Assembly: GCA_028681275.1 (NCBI GenBank)
Contig: JAQUIV010000009.1
Coordinates: 1-35,739, forward strand
Length of the DNA: 35,739 bases
DNA from: Aliarcobacter sp.
GTDB lineage: Bacteria; Campylobacterota; Campylobacteria; Campylobacterales; Arcobacteraceae
Direction of reading: 5' to 3'
Shown: positions 8,900 through 18,046 of the stretch, piece after piece
Layout of the letters: every line of letters begins with the position of its first letter
Position numbering within the stretch: the first letter of the stretch is position 1
Position numbers and translations under genes: made by a program
The notes under the pieces: model-generated
Told to the model about the DNA's origin: nothing
Databases searched by the model: none
What the model saw: only the letters and a program-made list of their open reading frames with translations

Positions 8900-10687
8900 A
8901 TGATAGAACTAGTAAACATATCAAAAAGTTATCCAACAAACGAGCTTTATAGCAATTTAGATTTAAGATTAAATGCTGGAAATAAAGTTGGACTTGTAGG
9001 AAGAAATGGAAGTGGAAAATCAACACTTTTTAAATTAATTTTAGGGGAAGAACAGCCAGATGGTGGTGAAATTGCACTTCCTAAAAATTATAAAATTGGT
9101 GCTTTAAAGCAATATTTTGACTTTACAGAAAAAACTTTAATAGAAGAAACAGCTTTAGCTTTAGGTGAAGATGATAAATATAACATCTATAAAGCTGAAA
9201 AAATTTTATTTGGACTTGGATTTTCTCAAGAAGATTTAGAAAAAGCTCCAAAAGAGTTTTCAGGTGGTTATCAAATTAGAATTAACTTAGCAAAACTTCT
9301 TTTAACAGAACCAAATATGTTATTACTAGATGAGCCTACAAACTACTTGGATATTTTATCTATTAGATGGCTAAAAGCCTTTTTAAAATCTTTTGAGGGT
9401 GAAGTAATTCTAATCACTCATGATAGAGATTTTATGGATAGTGTTTGTACTCACACAATGGGAATTATTAGAAAAAGTGCGTTTATGATTCAAGGAAGCA
9501 CACATAAATTTTATGAATTATTAGCAAACAATGAAGAGCATTATGAAAAACAAAAAATAGCTCAAGAGAAAAAAATCAAAGAACTTGAAGAGTTTATTGC
9601 AAAAAATAAAGCAAGAGCAGCAACTGCAAATCTAGCTCAATCAAAAGTAAAAATCCTTGAAAAAATGGAAGTTATGGATGATTTACAATATGATGCAAAT
9701 CTTGATTTTGATTTTAATTTTAAAGAAACAGCAGCTAAATTTTTACTTGAAGTAAAAGATGTAAGTTTTGGATATACACCTGAAAATATATTATTTAAAG
9801 ATATCTCTTTTGCATTAAGTAAAGGTGAAACTTTAGGAATCATTGGGAAAAATGGTAAAGGTAAATCAACTTTACTAAATGTAATTGCAGGGGAATTAAA
9901 AGCTTTAACTGGAACTATTGATTATCATACAAGTACAGTTTTTGGACACTTTGGGCAAACAAATATTTCTCACTTAAACAAAAATAATACAATTATGGAT
10001 GAAATTCATTCTACAAATGTAAAACTTCCAGAATCAACTATTAGAGGAATTGCTGGGTTGATGATGTTTAGTGGTGATAATGCTAAAAAGAAAATCTCAC
10101 TTCTTTCAGGAGGAGAAAAAAGTAGGGTAATGCTTGGAAAAATCATAGCAAAAGATGTAAATTTACTTTTCCTAGATGAGCCTACAAATCACCTTGATAT
10201 GGATTCAATTGATGCACTTACAAATGCAATAAAAGCTTTCCCTGGTTCTTGTATTATTGTAACGCACAGTGAAGATTTATTAAGAGCTGTTTGTGATAGA
10301 TTAATTGTATTTACAAACGATGGAGCTGATTATTTTAATGGAACTTATGATGAATTTTTAGAAAAAATTGGTTGGGATGAAGATGAAACTGTTGAAAAGA
10401 AAAAAGTTGAAAAACCAAAAGTAAACAAAAAAGAGAGCAAAAAACTAAGAGCTGCAATTGTTGCAGAAAAATCTAAAGCCACTGCACCAATTAAAAAACA
10501 GATGCAAGAAATTGAAGAACAAATGGAAAAACTTGAAGATGCTCTTGAAGATGCAAGGGTAAAACTATCAAGAGATATTCCAAAAATTGAAAAAGAGATA
10601 GAAGATAAATTTGCTTTATTAGAAGAACTTCAAATTAAACTTGATGTTATGAATAAAGAGTTTGAAATAAGAATGAGTGAGGTTTAA
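8900..10687 (+). CDS. ABC-F family ATPase
   Basis: Two Walker A (GRNGSGKST, GKNGKGKST), two signature motifs (FSGGYQ, LSGGEKSR), linker and C-terminal coiled coil, no TM domain. Confidence 0.92.
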   Translation: MIELVNISKSYPTNELYSNLDLRLNAGNKVGLVGRNGSGKSTLFKLILGEEQPDGGEIALPKNYKIGALKQYFDFTEKTLIEETALALGEDDKYNIYKAEKILFGLGFSQEDLEKAPKEFSGGYQIRINLAKLLLTEPNMLLLDEPTNYLDILSIRWLKAFLKSFEGEVILITHDRDFMDSVCTHTMGIIRKSAFMIQGSTHKFYELLANNEEHYEKQKIAQEKKIKELEEFIAKNKARAATANLAQSKVKILEKMEVMDDLQYDANLDFDFNFKETAAKFLLEVKDVSFGYTPENILFKDISFALSKGETLGIIGKNGKGKSTLLNVIAGELKALTGTIDYHTSTVFGHFGQTNISHLNKNNTIMDEIHSTNVKLPESTIRGIAGLMMFSGDNAKKKISLLSGGEKSRVMLGKIIAKDVNLLFLDEPTNHLDMDSIDALTNAIKAFPGSCIIVTHSEDLLRAVCDRLIVFTNDGADYFNGTYDEFLEKIGWDEDETVEKKKVEKPKVNKKESKKLRAAIVAEKSKATAPIKKQMQEIEEQMEKLEDALEDARVKLSRDIPKIEKEIEDKFALLEELQIKLDVMNKEFEIRMSEV

Positions 10688-10704
10688 GCTAATAATAGCT
10701 TAAA
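10683..10704. terminator. Hairpin across the convergent ABC-F / DUF234 stop codons
   Basis: Perfect 9-bp inverted repeat TTTAAGCTA 10683-10691 / TAGCTTAAA 10696-10704, 4-nt loop; weak T-tract. Confidence 0.4.
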
Positions 10705-11493
10705 GCTCTTTGGCGTAAATAGTCGAAGAGTTTCACTTTTTTGTGATTTTAACTCACTTGAAAACCCATTTTTACTAAATATTACAAAATAATCAACATT
10801 TAAACCAATTGCATTACAATCTTCTTTTAGTTTATTTAATTCATTTTTTTTGATTTTTGAGTTTATATATTTACAATTTCCAGCAATAATTTTTCCAGAA
10901 GTTGTTTTAGCAACAAGGTCTATTTCCCTTTTTTCATCCCAATATTTTCCAAACTGTTTTATAGAATCTTCTTCAAATAAATCTCTAATAAATTCCATAG
11001 ATAACTCTTCAAAAACAAAGTTTCCAAATTCAGCCTCTTTATTTTCAAAAAGGGTATAAAACTCTTTGTAGTTTTTCTCTTTTATACCTTTATAAATAGG
11101 AGAAACAAAAGCAAACCAAAATCTTAAAAATGGAGTTGTAAAAAGAAGTTTTCTAGCAACTTTATCATCACCTCTTTTATTTGCTAAATGATGTTGTGAA
11201 GATTCTATTTCAATAATTCCTCTATCAATAAGATTTTCAACACATCTTGAACCCTCTTCAAAACTAACAAATGCTCTTTTAAATGATGAATTTGTTCTTC
11301 TATCACCTTGCGCAACACCTGTTAAAATAGCATGATCAACTTTATAACCACCAGTTAAACTATGTATTTCATTTCTTAATTGCAAATAATTATCTAAAAT
11401 ATGTTTTTCTATTAGTTCAAGTAGAGGTTTTGTTGTATCTATTTTTATGTTTAAACCACCAAATACAATAAAGTATTTAACAGCTAATTCCAT
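10684..11493 (-). CDS. DUF234-domain protein without an ATPase domain (PD-(D/E)XK-like fold); coding may begin upstream at about 11559-11562
   Basis: ELAVKYFIVFGGLN...REIDLVAKTTSGKIIAGNCKY; frame open upstream to a stop at 11572-11574. Confidence 0.7.
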   Translation of the reverse strand: MELAVKYFIVFGGLNIKIDTTKPLLELIEKHILDNYLQLRNEIHSLTGGYKVDHAILTGVAQGDRRTNSSFKRAFVSFEEGSRCVENLIDRGIIEIESSQHHLANKRGDDKVARKLLFTTPFLRFWFAFVSPIYKGIKEKNYKEFYTLFENKEAEFGNFVFEELSMEFIRDLFEEDSIKQFGKYWDEKREIDLVAKTTSGKIIAGNCKYINSKIKKNELNKLKEDCNAIGLNVDYFVIFSKNGFSSELKSQKSETLRLFTPKSFKLLLA

Positions 11494-11571
11494 ATCTTCT
11501 ATTTTGTTTTCTTTACAAAAAATTCTAAATTGATTTTTTGTTGATTGGTCTAGTAAAATGATGGTATATCC

Positions 11572-12024
11572 TTAGTTTTTATTATATTTTTGCAAAAAAG
11601 CATTAAATGAATTTGCAAACTGTTGAGCATCTTTTTGACTAAAAGGTGCTGGACCTTTAGTCATTTCGCCACTATCTCTTATCTCTTGCATAAGATTTCT
11701 AATTGCTAGATATTGTTTTATATTATCTTTTGTGTACATAGCCCCTCTATGGTCAATTGCATGGGCATTTTTTTCAATAGTTCTATCTGCAAGAGGAATA
11801 TCTGCTGTAATTACCAAATCATTTTCTTCTAACATTTCAACTATTTTATCATCAGCTTCATCAGCACCTTGGTCAACAATTATATATTTTATATAATTAG
11901 AAGTGCCTATATTTATCTTTTTATTTGCAACTACAATTGTATCTATTTTTTGTTTTTCTATTGCCCTTAAAATTATAACTTTTAATAAATTTGGAAAAGC
12001 ATCTCCATCAATAAATAATCTCAT
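11572..12024 (-). CDS. yaiI: YaiI/YqxD family (DUF188) protein
   Basis: MRLFIDGDAFP...DQGADEADDKIVEM...ITADIPLADR...HRGAMYT. Confidence 0.9.
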   Translation of the reverse strand: MRLFIDGDAFPNLLKVIILRAIEKQKIDTIVVANKKINIGTSNYIKYIIVDQGADEADDKIVEMLEENDLVITADIPLADRTIEKNAHAIDHRGAMYTKDNIKQYLAIRNLMQEIRDSGEMTKGPAPFSQKDAQQFANSFNAFLQKYNKN

Positions 12025-13373
12025 TAGATTTTAAATAAATCTTTTGGGTCAATATGAGCAGAATCTTTTGTAGCTTGGAACATTAAAGTATTGTTAACAC
12101 GACCTACAACATAACCTTGTTGTATCCATTTTCCTACAACTAAAGTAGGAGAGATTTCATCTAAATGAGAATAAATTGTATGTAAACCATTTTCATGTTG
12201 AATAATAACAACATTATCAAGCATTCCAGCATTCTTTTTTGCATAAACAACTTTTCCATTTAAAACAGAAACAACTTTTGCTTTATTTTCTTCACTTTTT
12301 AAAACAATAGATTCATTAAACAATTTAATTTTATAAACAGGGTCATAATATGTTCCAAAATTCTTAACTACTTTAAATGATTTTAGGGGTGAAATAGTTT
12401 TTTCACCTTTATATTTTATTATAGTAACTCCATCTGTTGAAGAACCAATTTTTTTTACATCAAGATTTAGATTTTTTGCATATTTTTGATTTCTTACATC
12501 AGCTGTTTGAACTTCATCTTGTGGTGAAGAATCATCAACAACATCTTCTCTTATTGCATCACTATTATTAGGCATGGCTCTTTTTTGAGATAAAAGAGCT
12601 TGTAGTTTTTTTCTTTTTTCTTCTTCTGCTGCTGCAACTGCTGCTTCAGCTTTTTTTGCTTCTTCTTGTTTTAGAATATTTAGTTCAGAAAGAAGATTTT
12701 TTAATGATTCTTGTTCTTTTGCAACTTTATTTAACTCTTCTTGATAAGATTTATGTTGTTGTTCTAAACTAGCAAGTGAACTTGAATGTTTTTCTTTTAA
12801 AACAGTTAATTTATCTTTTGTTTTTTGTCTATCATCAATATAAGAAGATATTTTGTCTATATCTTTTTGATTGTTTTTTGTATTTGCAGATAAACTACTA
12901 TAACTTGTATTTAATTTTAAAACTTTGTCTTTTGAATGTTGAGATAATAAAGTATAAATTTCACTATCTATTAACTCTTGTAAACTATCTTCAGATACCA
13001 ATTTCACAGCAATTGAAATAGAAAACTCTTCAATGATAGTATCTACAATTTGTTCTTCACTACTAGTTTTTTCTCTTATTAATTCAGATGATTTTGATTT
13101 AAGGTCATCTAACTTACCTTTAGCTTCTTCTAAAAGTTTTTGATGTTCATCAATATCTGAATTTATCTGTTTTATCTCTTTTTCTATATTAGTGATATTT
13201 GTATTTTGACTCTCAATTTGTTCAGCTAACTCTTTTATTTTTAAAGAGGTACTATCTCTTTTATCACTACTTGAATCAAGTTTTTCTTTATTTGTTTGTA
13301 TTTTTTGATCAATATTAGAAGCAGCAAAAATAGCACTTATAAATACTATTAATAAAAAAACTATTTTAGTCAT
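12024..13373 (-). CDS. EnvC-like murein hydrolase activator / M23-family peptidase
   Basis: Signal peptide, long coiled coil, C-terminal LytM-like domain (VVIIQHENGLHTIYSHLDEI), directly downstream of ftsEX. Confidence 0.85.
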   Translation of the reverse strand: MTKIVFLLIVFISAIFAASNIDQKIQTNKEKLDSSSDKRDSTSLKIKELAEQIESQNTNITNIEKEIKQINSDIDEHQKLLEEAKGKLDDLKSKSSELIREKTSSEEQIVDTIIEEFSISIAVKLVSEDSLQELIDSEIYTLLSQHSKDKVLKLNTSYSSLSANTKNNQKDIDKISSYIDDRQKTKDKLTVLKEKHSSSLASLEQQHKSYQEELNKVAKEQESLKNLLSELNILKQEEAKKAEAAVAAAEEEKRKKLQALLSQKRAMPNNSDAIREDVVDDSSPQDEVQTADVRNQKYAKNLNLDVKKIGSSTDGVTIIKYKGEKTISPLKSFKVVKNFGTYYDPVYKIKLFNESIVLKSEENKAKVVSVLNGKVVYAKKNAGMLDNVVIIQHENGLHTIYSHLDEISPTLVVGKWIQQGYVVGRVNNTLMFQATKDSAHIDPKDLFKI

Positions 13374-14184
13374 TAGTTATCTTATATTTTAGTAATACAC
13401 CAAATATTGTAAATGTAGAAATACTAAATGATAATAAAAATATTTTTACTAATTCAATAAATATATTTATATCAATATCTACTATTTCGTGTAATTCTAT
13501 TGGAAATAACACCGTCATATTATTTGAAACATAATATAAAAATGCAGCCGAAATTAAAAAGGATAACAACGAACTTAATAATGCATAATTTAATATTGAT
13601 GAAGCACTATATAAAATAGAAGCACCATGTAGCCTTAAAATAGATATTTTAACACTATGTTCATGGAACCAAAGTTTTATTTGTTTTGCAATAATAATTA
13701 CTGCAAAAATTGTAATAATAAAAAATAAAATAAATGAAACACTATTTAATAAAACTAAAAGTAAATATATTTGATTATGATTTTTATAAAAAACTTCAAC
13801 TTTTTTTACATTTTTATTTTGTAATAAAGTTTGTTTAATATCGTCCAATTCACTAGTTGTTGGAAAAATTTCTAAATAAATTTGATAAAAATTTGGAAGT
13901 TTTTGCTTTAATAATTCAATAGAAGTCTCTGATAAATTAGATTGAATAGTTGAAATAATTTTATCATTTGGTAAATTCTGTATTTTTTCTACTTTAATAC
14001 CAGCTAATTCTTTAATTGCATCTTTTTCTAATGGAGTAGTTGTAACTATAATTATAGAATAATCCCTTGAGATCTTTGATTTATAATTATCAACAACATT
14101 ATCTATTAATAAAAATATAGAAAATGTAATTAACATTGAAAGTAAAGGAATTAAAAAAGCAAACAAATTCTTAAGAAACTTCAT
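13366..14184 (-). CDS. ftsX: Cell division protein FtsX
   Basis: Four-TM FtsX topology, follows ftsE; MKFLKNLFAFLIPLL start preferred over the ORF-track start at 14202. Confidence 0.85.
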   Translation of the reverse strand: MKFLKNLFAFLIPLLSMLITFSIFLLIDNVVDNYKSKISRDYSIIIVTTTPLEKDAIKELAGIKVEKIQNLPNDKIISTIQSNLSETSIELLKQKLPNFYQIYLEIFPTTSELDDIKQTLLQNKNVKKVEVFYKNHNQIYLLLVLLNSVSFILFFIITIFAVIIIAKQIKLWFHEHSVKISILRLHGASILYSASSILNYALLSSLLSFLISAAFLYYVSNNMTVLFPIELHEIVDIDINIFIELVKIFLLSFSISTFTIFGVLLKYKITND

Positions 14185-14833
14185 AAATAATTCCATCCTC
14201 AATAGATAATTGTCTAAATTTAATTCCTAGATTTTTTGGAACTCTGTGTGTTACAACAACAATAGTAATTCCTAATTGTTCATTTGCACCTTTTAATAAG
14301 TTCCATACAACTTCAGCTGAAAAATCATCAAGATTTCCTGTTGGTTCATCTGCTATTATTATTTTTGGATTATGAGCTAGTGCCCTTGCTACCGCAACCC
14401 TTTGTTGCTCACCACCACTTAACTCATTTGGATAATAACCAGCTCTATGAGAAAGTCTTACATGAGCTAACAATTTATTTGCTTGGTCTTTTGAAATTTC
14501 ATCAGAATAACCATTTATTTTAAGTGGAATCATAATATTTTCTTCGATAGTAAACTCATTTATTAGTTTATAATCTTGAAAAATAATACCAATATCTTTT
14601 CTTAAAACTCTTAATTTTTTACCTCTTATTCCAAAAACTTCTTGATTCTCTATCTTCAAACTACCATGTTTTAGAGGAATATCTCCATAAAATGATTTTA
14701 AAAGTGTTGATTTCCCACTTCCAGAATTTCCACCTATAAAAATAAATTCTTTAGGTTTTATAGAAAAATTCCCTTTTTTAATAACATATTTATTGTCATC
14801 ATATGAAAGATAAATATTTTTTGCTTCTATCAT
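14171..14833 (-). CDS. ftsE: Cell division ATP-binding protein FtsE
   Basis: GGNSGSGKSTLL, LSGGEQQRVAVARAL, IIADEPTGNLD. Confidence 0.93.
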   Translation of the reverse strand: MIEAKNIYLSYDDNKYVIKKGNFSIKPKEFIFIGGNSGSGKSTLLKSFYGDIPLKHGSLKIENQEVFGIRGKKLRVLRKDIGIIFQDYKLINEFTIEENIMIPLKINGYSDEISKDQANKLLAHVRLSHRAGYYPNELSGGEQQRVAVARALAHNPKIIIADEPTGNLDDFSAEVVWNLLKGANEQLGITIVVVTHRVPKNLGIKFRQLSIEDGIIYEVS

Positions 14834-16023
14834 TTACTTAAAATCTCTTTTAATTTTTCATGTGCATTTATATTTGAACTTGTAGGAAGTGGATTTCCTT
14901 GGTAATAAGAAACATTTCCTTCATTAACATAAATATATTTTGTAACAGGTCTATCAAAATTTCCCATTGTTATTTTTATAAGTCCTGAATTATCTCTATT
15001 TTCAATAGTATAAAGTTCTTCTACATGTATAAAATAGTTTTTTTCAATCAATGATTTTGTTGGAATGTCTTTTAATATTTTATTAAAATCTATTTTAAAA
15101 TCAAAAGAAAAATCAAAATTCAAGTTAATATTTTCATCAATATTAAAAGCTTCTAATACAACATCATAAATATTTTTACCTTGTTTTTTCCATCTATCTT
15201 CATATTTACTTGATACTGCTAAATCTTTATTAATATCAATTGTAATTCTTCCTTTTGGAAGATTTGTTAAAACTTCTGTACAAAAATCAAAATATTTTCT
15301 ACTATCAGTTCTAAGCTCTAAAGTTCCACCAACTTTTAAAACTCTTAGCGCTTCATTTACAAACTCATTTGAATAAATTCTTCTATGTGGTTTTTTGTCC
15401 CAAGGAACAGGGAAATGCACAAATATTTTTCCAACTTTATTTGATTCAATAAATTCCATAAAAAGTCTTGCATCATAATTTACAACTAAAACATTTGTAA
15501 TATTCTGAATTTCTAGTTGTTTTAATAGTTGTTCAATTGATGGATAATGAATTTCAAGACCGATAAACTGGATATGTGGATTTTCTTTCGCTTGGTGTAA
15601 AAGATGTCTTCCACTTCCAAAACCAATTTCTATTTGAATCTCTTTATCTGTATTAAATTCATCTACAAAATAGTTAATATCTTTTAGATATTTATTTATT
15701 ATCTCTTCTTTTTGTTTTAAATTATTTGTATTTGAAAATAAAACATTTGCATCATTTAAATTTACATAGGCATTTAACGCATTTTTTACCAAAGTAACAG
15801 GTGATATTCTAGTTACTTTATCAGCTTTAATCATAAAATCATCATTTTTAGGTTTTAGTGATAATAAAAACTCTTTATTTTCATGCTCTAAAGCAATTCT
15901 ATATTCAGTTTTTCTAGTTTTTTGCGTAAAGTTGTATGATTTTGCAATAAACTTAAAATCTACTCCATCTTTTTGTGATGGAGTTGTAATTAAATCTTTT
16001 TTTTCAAATACTATATGTGGCAT
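14830..16023 (-). CDS. trmB: tRNA (guanine-N7-)-methyltransferase TrmB with N-terminal extension
   Basis: EIGFGSGRHLLHQAKENPHIQFIGLEIHYPS...HFPVPWDKKPHRRIYS. Confidence 0.92.
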   Translation of the reverse strand: MPHIVFEKKDLITTPSQKDGVDFKFIAKSYNFTQKTRKTEYRIALEHENKEFLLSLKPKNDDFMIKADKVTRISPVTLVKNALNAYVNLNDANVLFSNTNNLKQKEEIINKYLKDINYFVDEFNTDKEIQIEIGFGSGRHLLHQAKENPHIQFIGLEIHYPSIEQLLKQLEIQNITNVLVVNYDARLFMEFIESNKVGKIFVHFPVPWDKKPHRRIYSNEFVNEALRVLKVGGTLELRTDSRKYFDFCTEVLTNLPKGRITIDINKDLAVSSKYEDRWKKQGKNIYDVVLEAFNIDENINLNFDFSFDFKIDFNKILKDIPTKSLIEKNYFIHVEELYTIENRDNSGLIKITMGNFDRPVTKYIYVNEGNVSYYQGNPLPTSSNINAHEKLKEILSK

Positions 16024-16034
16024 TTATCTTCTTA

Positions 16035-17081
16035 TTATAATTTTATTTTTTGTAATTTTGAATCAACCATATTTTGTTCAAGTTTTGCGAAGTTAGAGTT
16101 TGTATTAAAAATATTATTAAAACTCATACCTTGAACAGAATTAGAGTCACTTTCTAAACCATCTTTGTCAACGGCAATGATTTTATAATAGTAAGATTTA
16201 CTACTATTTTCTGTTGTATCTGTGTATTCAAAAGTATTTGCATTAACTTCTTTTATTTTTGAATATCCAAAAGCACTAAATCCACTTCTGTGTATTTCAT
16301 ATTTTACAACATCTGCTGTTGGAGATGCATTCCAAGATAAAACGATTCTTTTAGGTTCATTATTTGATGCTCTAACATTTGTAGGTGCTGCTGGAAGAGC
16401 TTTTGTTTTTCCAACAACAACTTTTGTTGGAGCTGACTCAACATCATCAAAACTAAAGGCTTTAATTCTATATTTGTAACTTGTATTATTATCTAAACCA
16501 GTATCAACATATTCCGCTTGAAGTCTTTCGTTTATAGTTTTTAAAAGTATCCATTCATTAAGTAATGTATTATATTTTTCAATTCTATAATATCCTACTC
16601 TTTTATCAGGATGTGGTCTCCAAATTAATTTTACACTATGAGGTAAATTAGAAATAGCTTGCATAAAATCAACAGGTACAATTCTTGGAAGAGTTTCTAC
16701 GATATAAGCATCAGTTGTTCTTGACTCAACTCCCCCTTGAGTTATTGAAGATATTTGGTAAGCATATTTTGTTTTAGGCTCTAGTCCTTTATCAACATAG
16801 TGAGTTGCATATTTGCTATCAAGTACTTTTACAAGTTTTAATTCATTTGCATCTTTACTTAGTTCAGTTCTGTAAAAATTGTAACCAATAACTCTTGGGT
16901 CACTTACTTTTTCCCATTCAAAACCTATATTTGCCATATCAGGAATAGATTTTATAGAACTATAATTTACTACTTCAATAGAGTTATCTACTTTTGGTGC
17001 AGAAGCTGGATTTAAAGTATCCATTACATTAGTACAACCACTAAATAAAAGTATTAAAGTAGCTAATGATGTTGTTTTCAT
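16035..17081 (-). CDS. flpA: Fibronectin type III domain lipoprotein, FlpA-like
   Basis: Lipobox LILLFSGC, FN3-like repeats (AYQISSITQGGVES, YKYRIKAFSFDDVESAP, YYKIIAVDKDGLES); same neighbours as C. jejuni flpA (trmB, ftsEX, rluD-like, mrdB). MKTTSLATL start preferred. Confidence 0.75.
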   Translation of the reverse strand: MKTTSLATLILLFSGCTNVMDTLNPASAPKVDNSIEVVNYSSIKSIPDMANIGFEWEKVSDPRVIGYNFYRTELSKDANELKLVKVLDSKYATHYVDKGLEPKTKYAYQISSITQGGVESRTTDAYIVETLPRIVPVDFMQAISNLPHSVKLIWRPHPDKRVGYYRIEKYNTLLNEWILLKTINERLQAEYVDTGLDNNTSYKYRIKAFSFDDVESAPTKVVVGKTKALPAAPTNVRASNNEPKRIVLSWNASPTADVVKYEIHRSGFSAFGYSKIKEVNANTFEYTDTTENSSKSYYYKIIAVDKDGLESDSNSVQGMSFNNIFNTNSNFAKLEQNMVDSKLQKIKL

Positions 17082-18045
17082 TAAGTTTGTCATTTATATT
17101 CTCCCCTTGAAAATTGTTATTTAGAAATTCTTCCATATCTTTTGGTAAATTTGCTTTGAATCTCATTTGCTTATTTGAAATAGGATGAGTTAAATAAAGA
17201 TAATAAGCATGTAAATAAAATCTGTTTATTTTATTTAATTCGCCCTTAAAACCATATAAATTATCCCCCAATATATGCCTATTTATCGAACTTAAGTGAA
17301 CTCTAATTTGATGAGTTCTTCCTGTATATAATTTTGCTGCTATTAATTCAAAATTCTCTTTATTACTTAATGAAAGTTTATAAAATGCAGATTTTGCATT
17401 TCTTCCATTTTCATCTATTGCCATTTTTAGTCTATTATTTTGACTTCTTGCTATTGATTTATCAATTATTATATTATCTTTTAGTGGCATATCAACTATT
17501 GCCAAATAATATCTACCCATTGTTTTATCTTCTAGTTGTTTAGAGAGTCCTACATGTGCTTGATTTGTTTTTGCAACAACCATAACACCACTTGTTCCTT
17601 TGTCAAGTCTATGAACAATACCATGTCTTTCTTCTCCACTAATTGTAGATAATGAAATATTATTTAGTTTTAACCAATCAACTAAAGTTGCATCTTTAAC
17701 ACTTGGAGCGTCATGTACTGTCAGATTGTATGGTTTATTTACAACTAAAATATCATCATCTTCATAAATAATTTCAACATTTTTATCTTCTAAAGACTCT
17801 TTTACAAACTTTTCATCTTTAATAGGATTTAACTCAGCTTCAGGGAAAAAAACATCAACACTTTGGTTTTCTTTTAGTTTAAGACCTGTTTTAGAAACAA
17901 TCTTACCATCTACTTTTACATACTCTTTTTTGATTAGTTGTTCAATTTGATTTCTTGAAGCATCAATATTTAATGCTAGAAATTTATCTAGCCTATTTGT
18001 TTCAGAAACAATAAAATTTTTATACATATTTAGATACTCTTTCAT
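17041..18045 (-). CDS. rluD: RluD/RluA-family pseudouridine synthase (start may be ATG 18027)
   Basis: S4 domain followed by GIVHRLDKGTSGVMVVAKT and LYTGRTHQIRVHL. Confidence 0.88.
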   Translation of the reverse strand: MKEYLNMYKNFIVSETNRLDKFLALNIDASRNQIEQLIKKEYVKVDGKIVSKTGLKLKENQSVDVFFPEAELNPIKDEKFVKESLEDKNVEIIYEDDDILVVNKPYNLTVHDAPSVKDATLVDWLKLNNISLSTISGEERHGIVHRLDKGTSGVMVVAKTNQAHVGLSKQLEDKTMGRYYLAIVDMPLKDNIIIDKSIARSQNNRLKMAIDENGRNAKSAFYKLSLSNKENFELIAAKLYTGRTHQIRVHLSSINRHILGDNLYGFKGELNKINRFYLHAYYLYLTHPISNKQMRFKANLPKDMEEFLNNNFQGENINDKLNENNIISYFNTFI

Positions 18046-18046
18046 T

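Noticed and set aside
8900-10687. ABC-F protein as an antibiotic resistance factor
   Set aside because: ABC-F subfamily cannot be assigned by eye; housekeeping translation role is as likely
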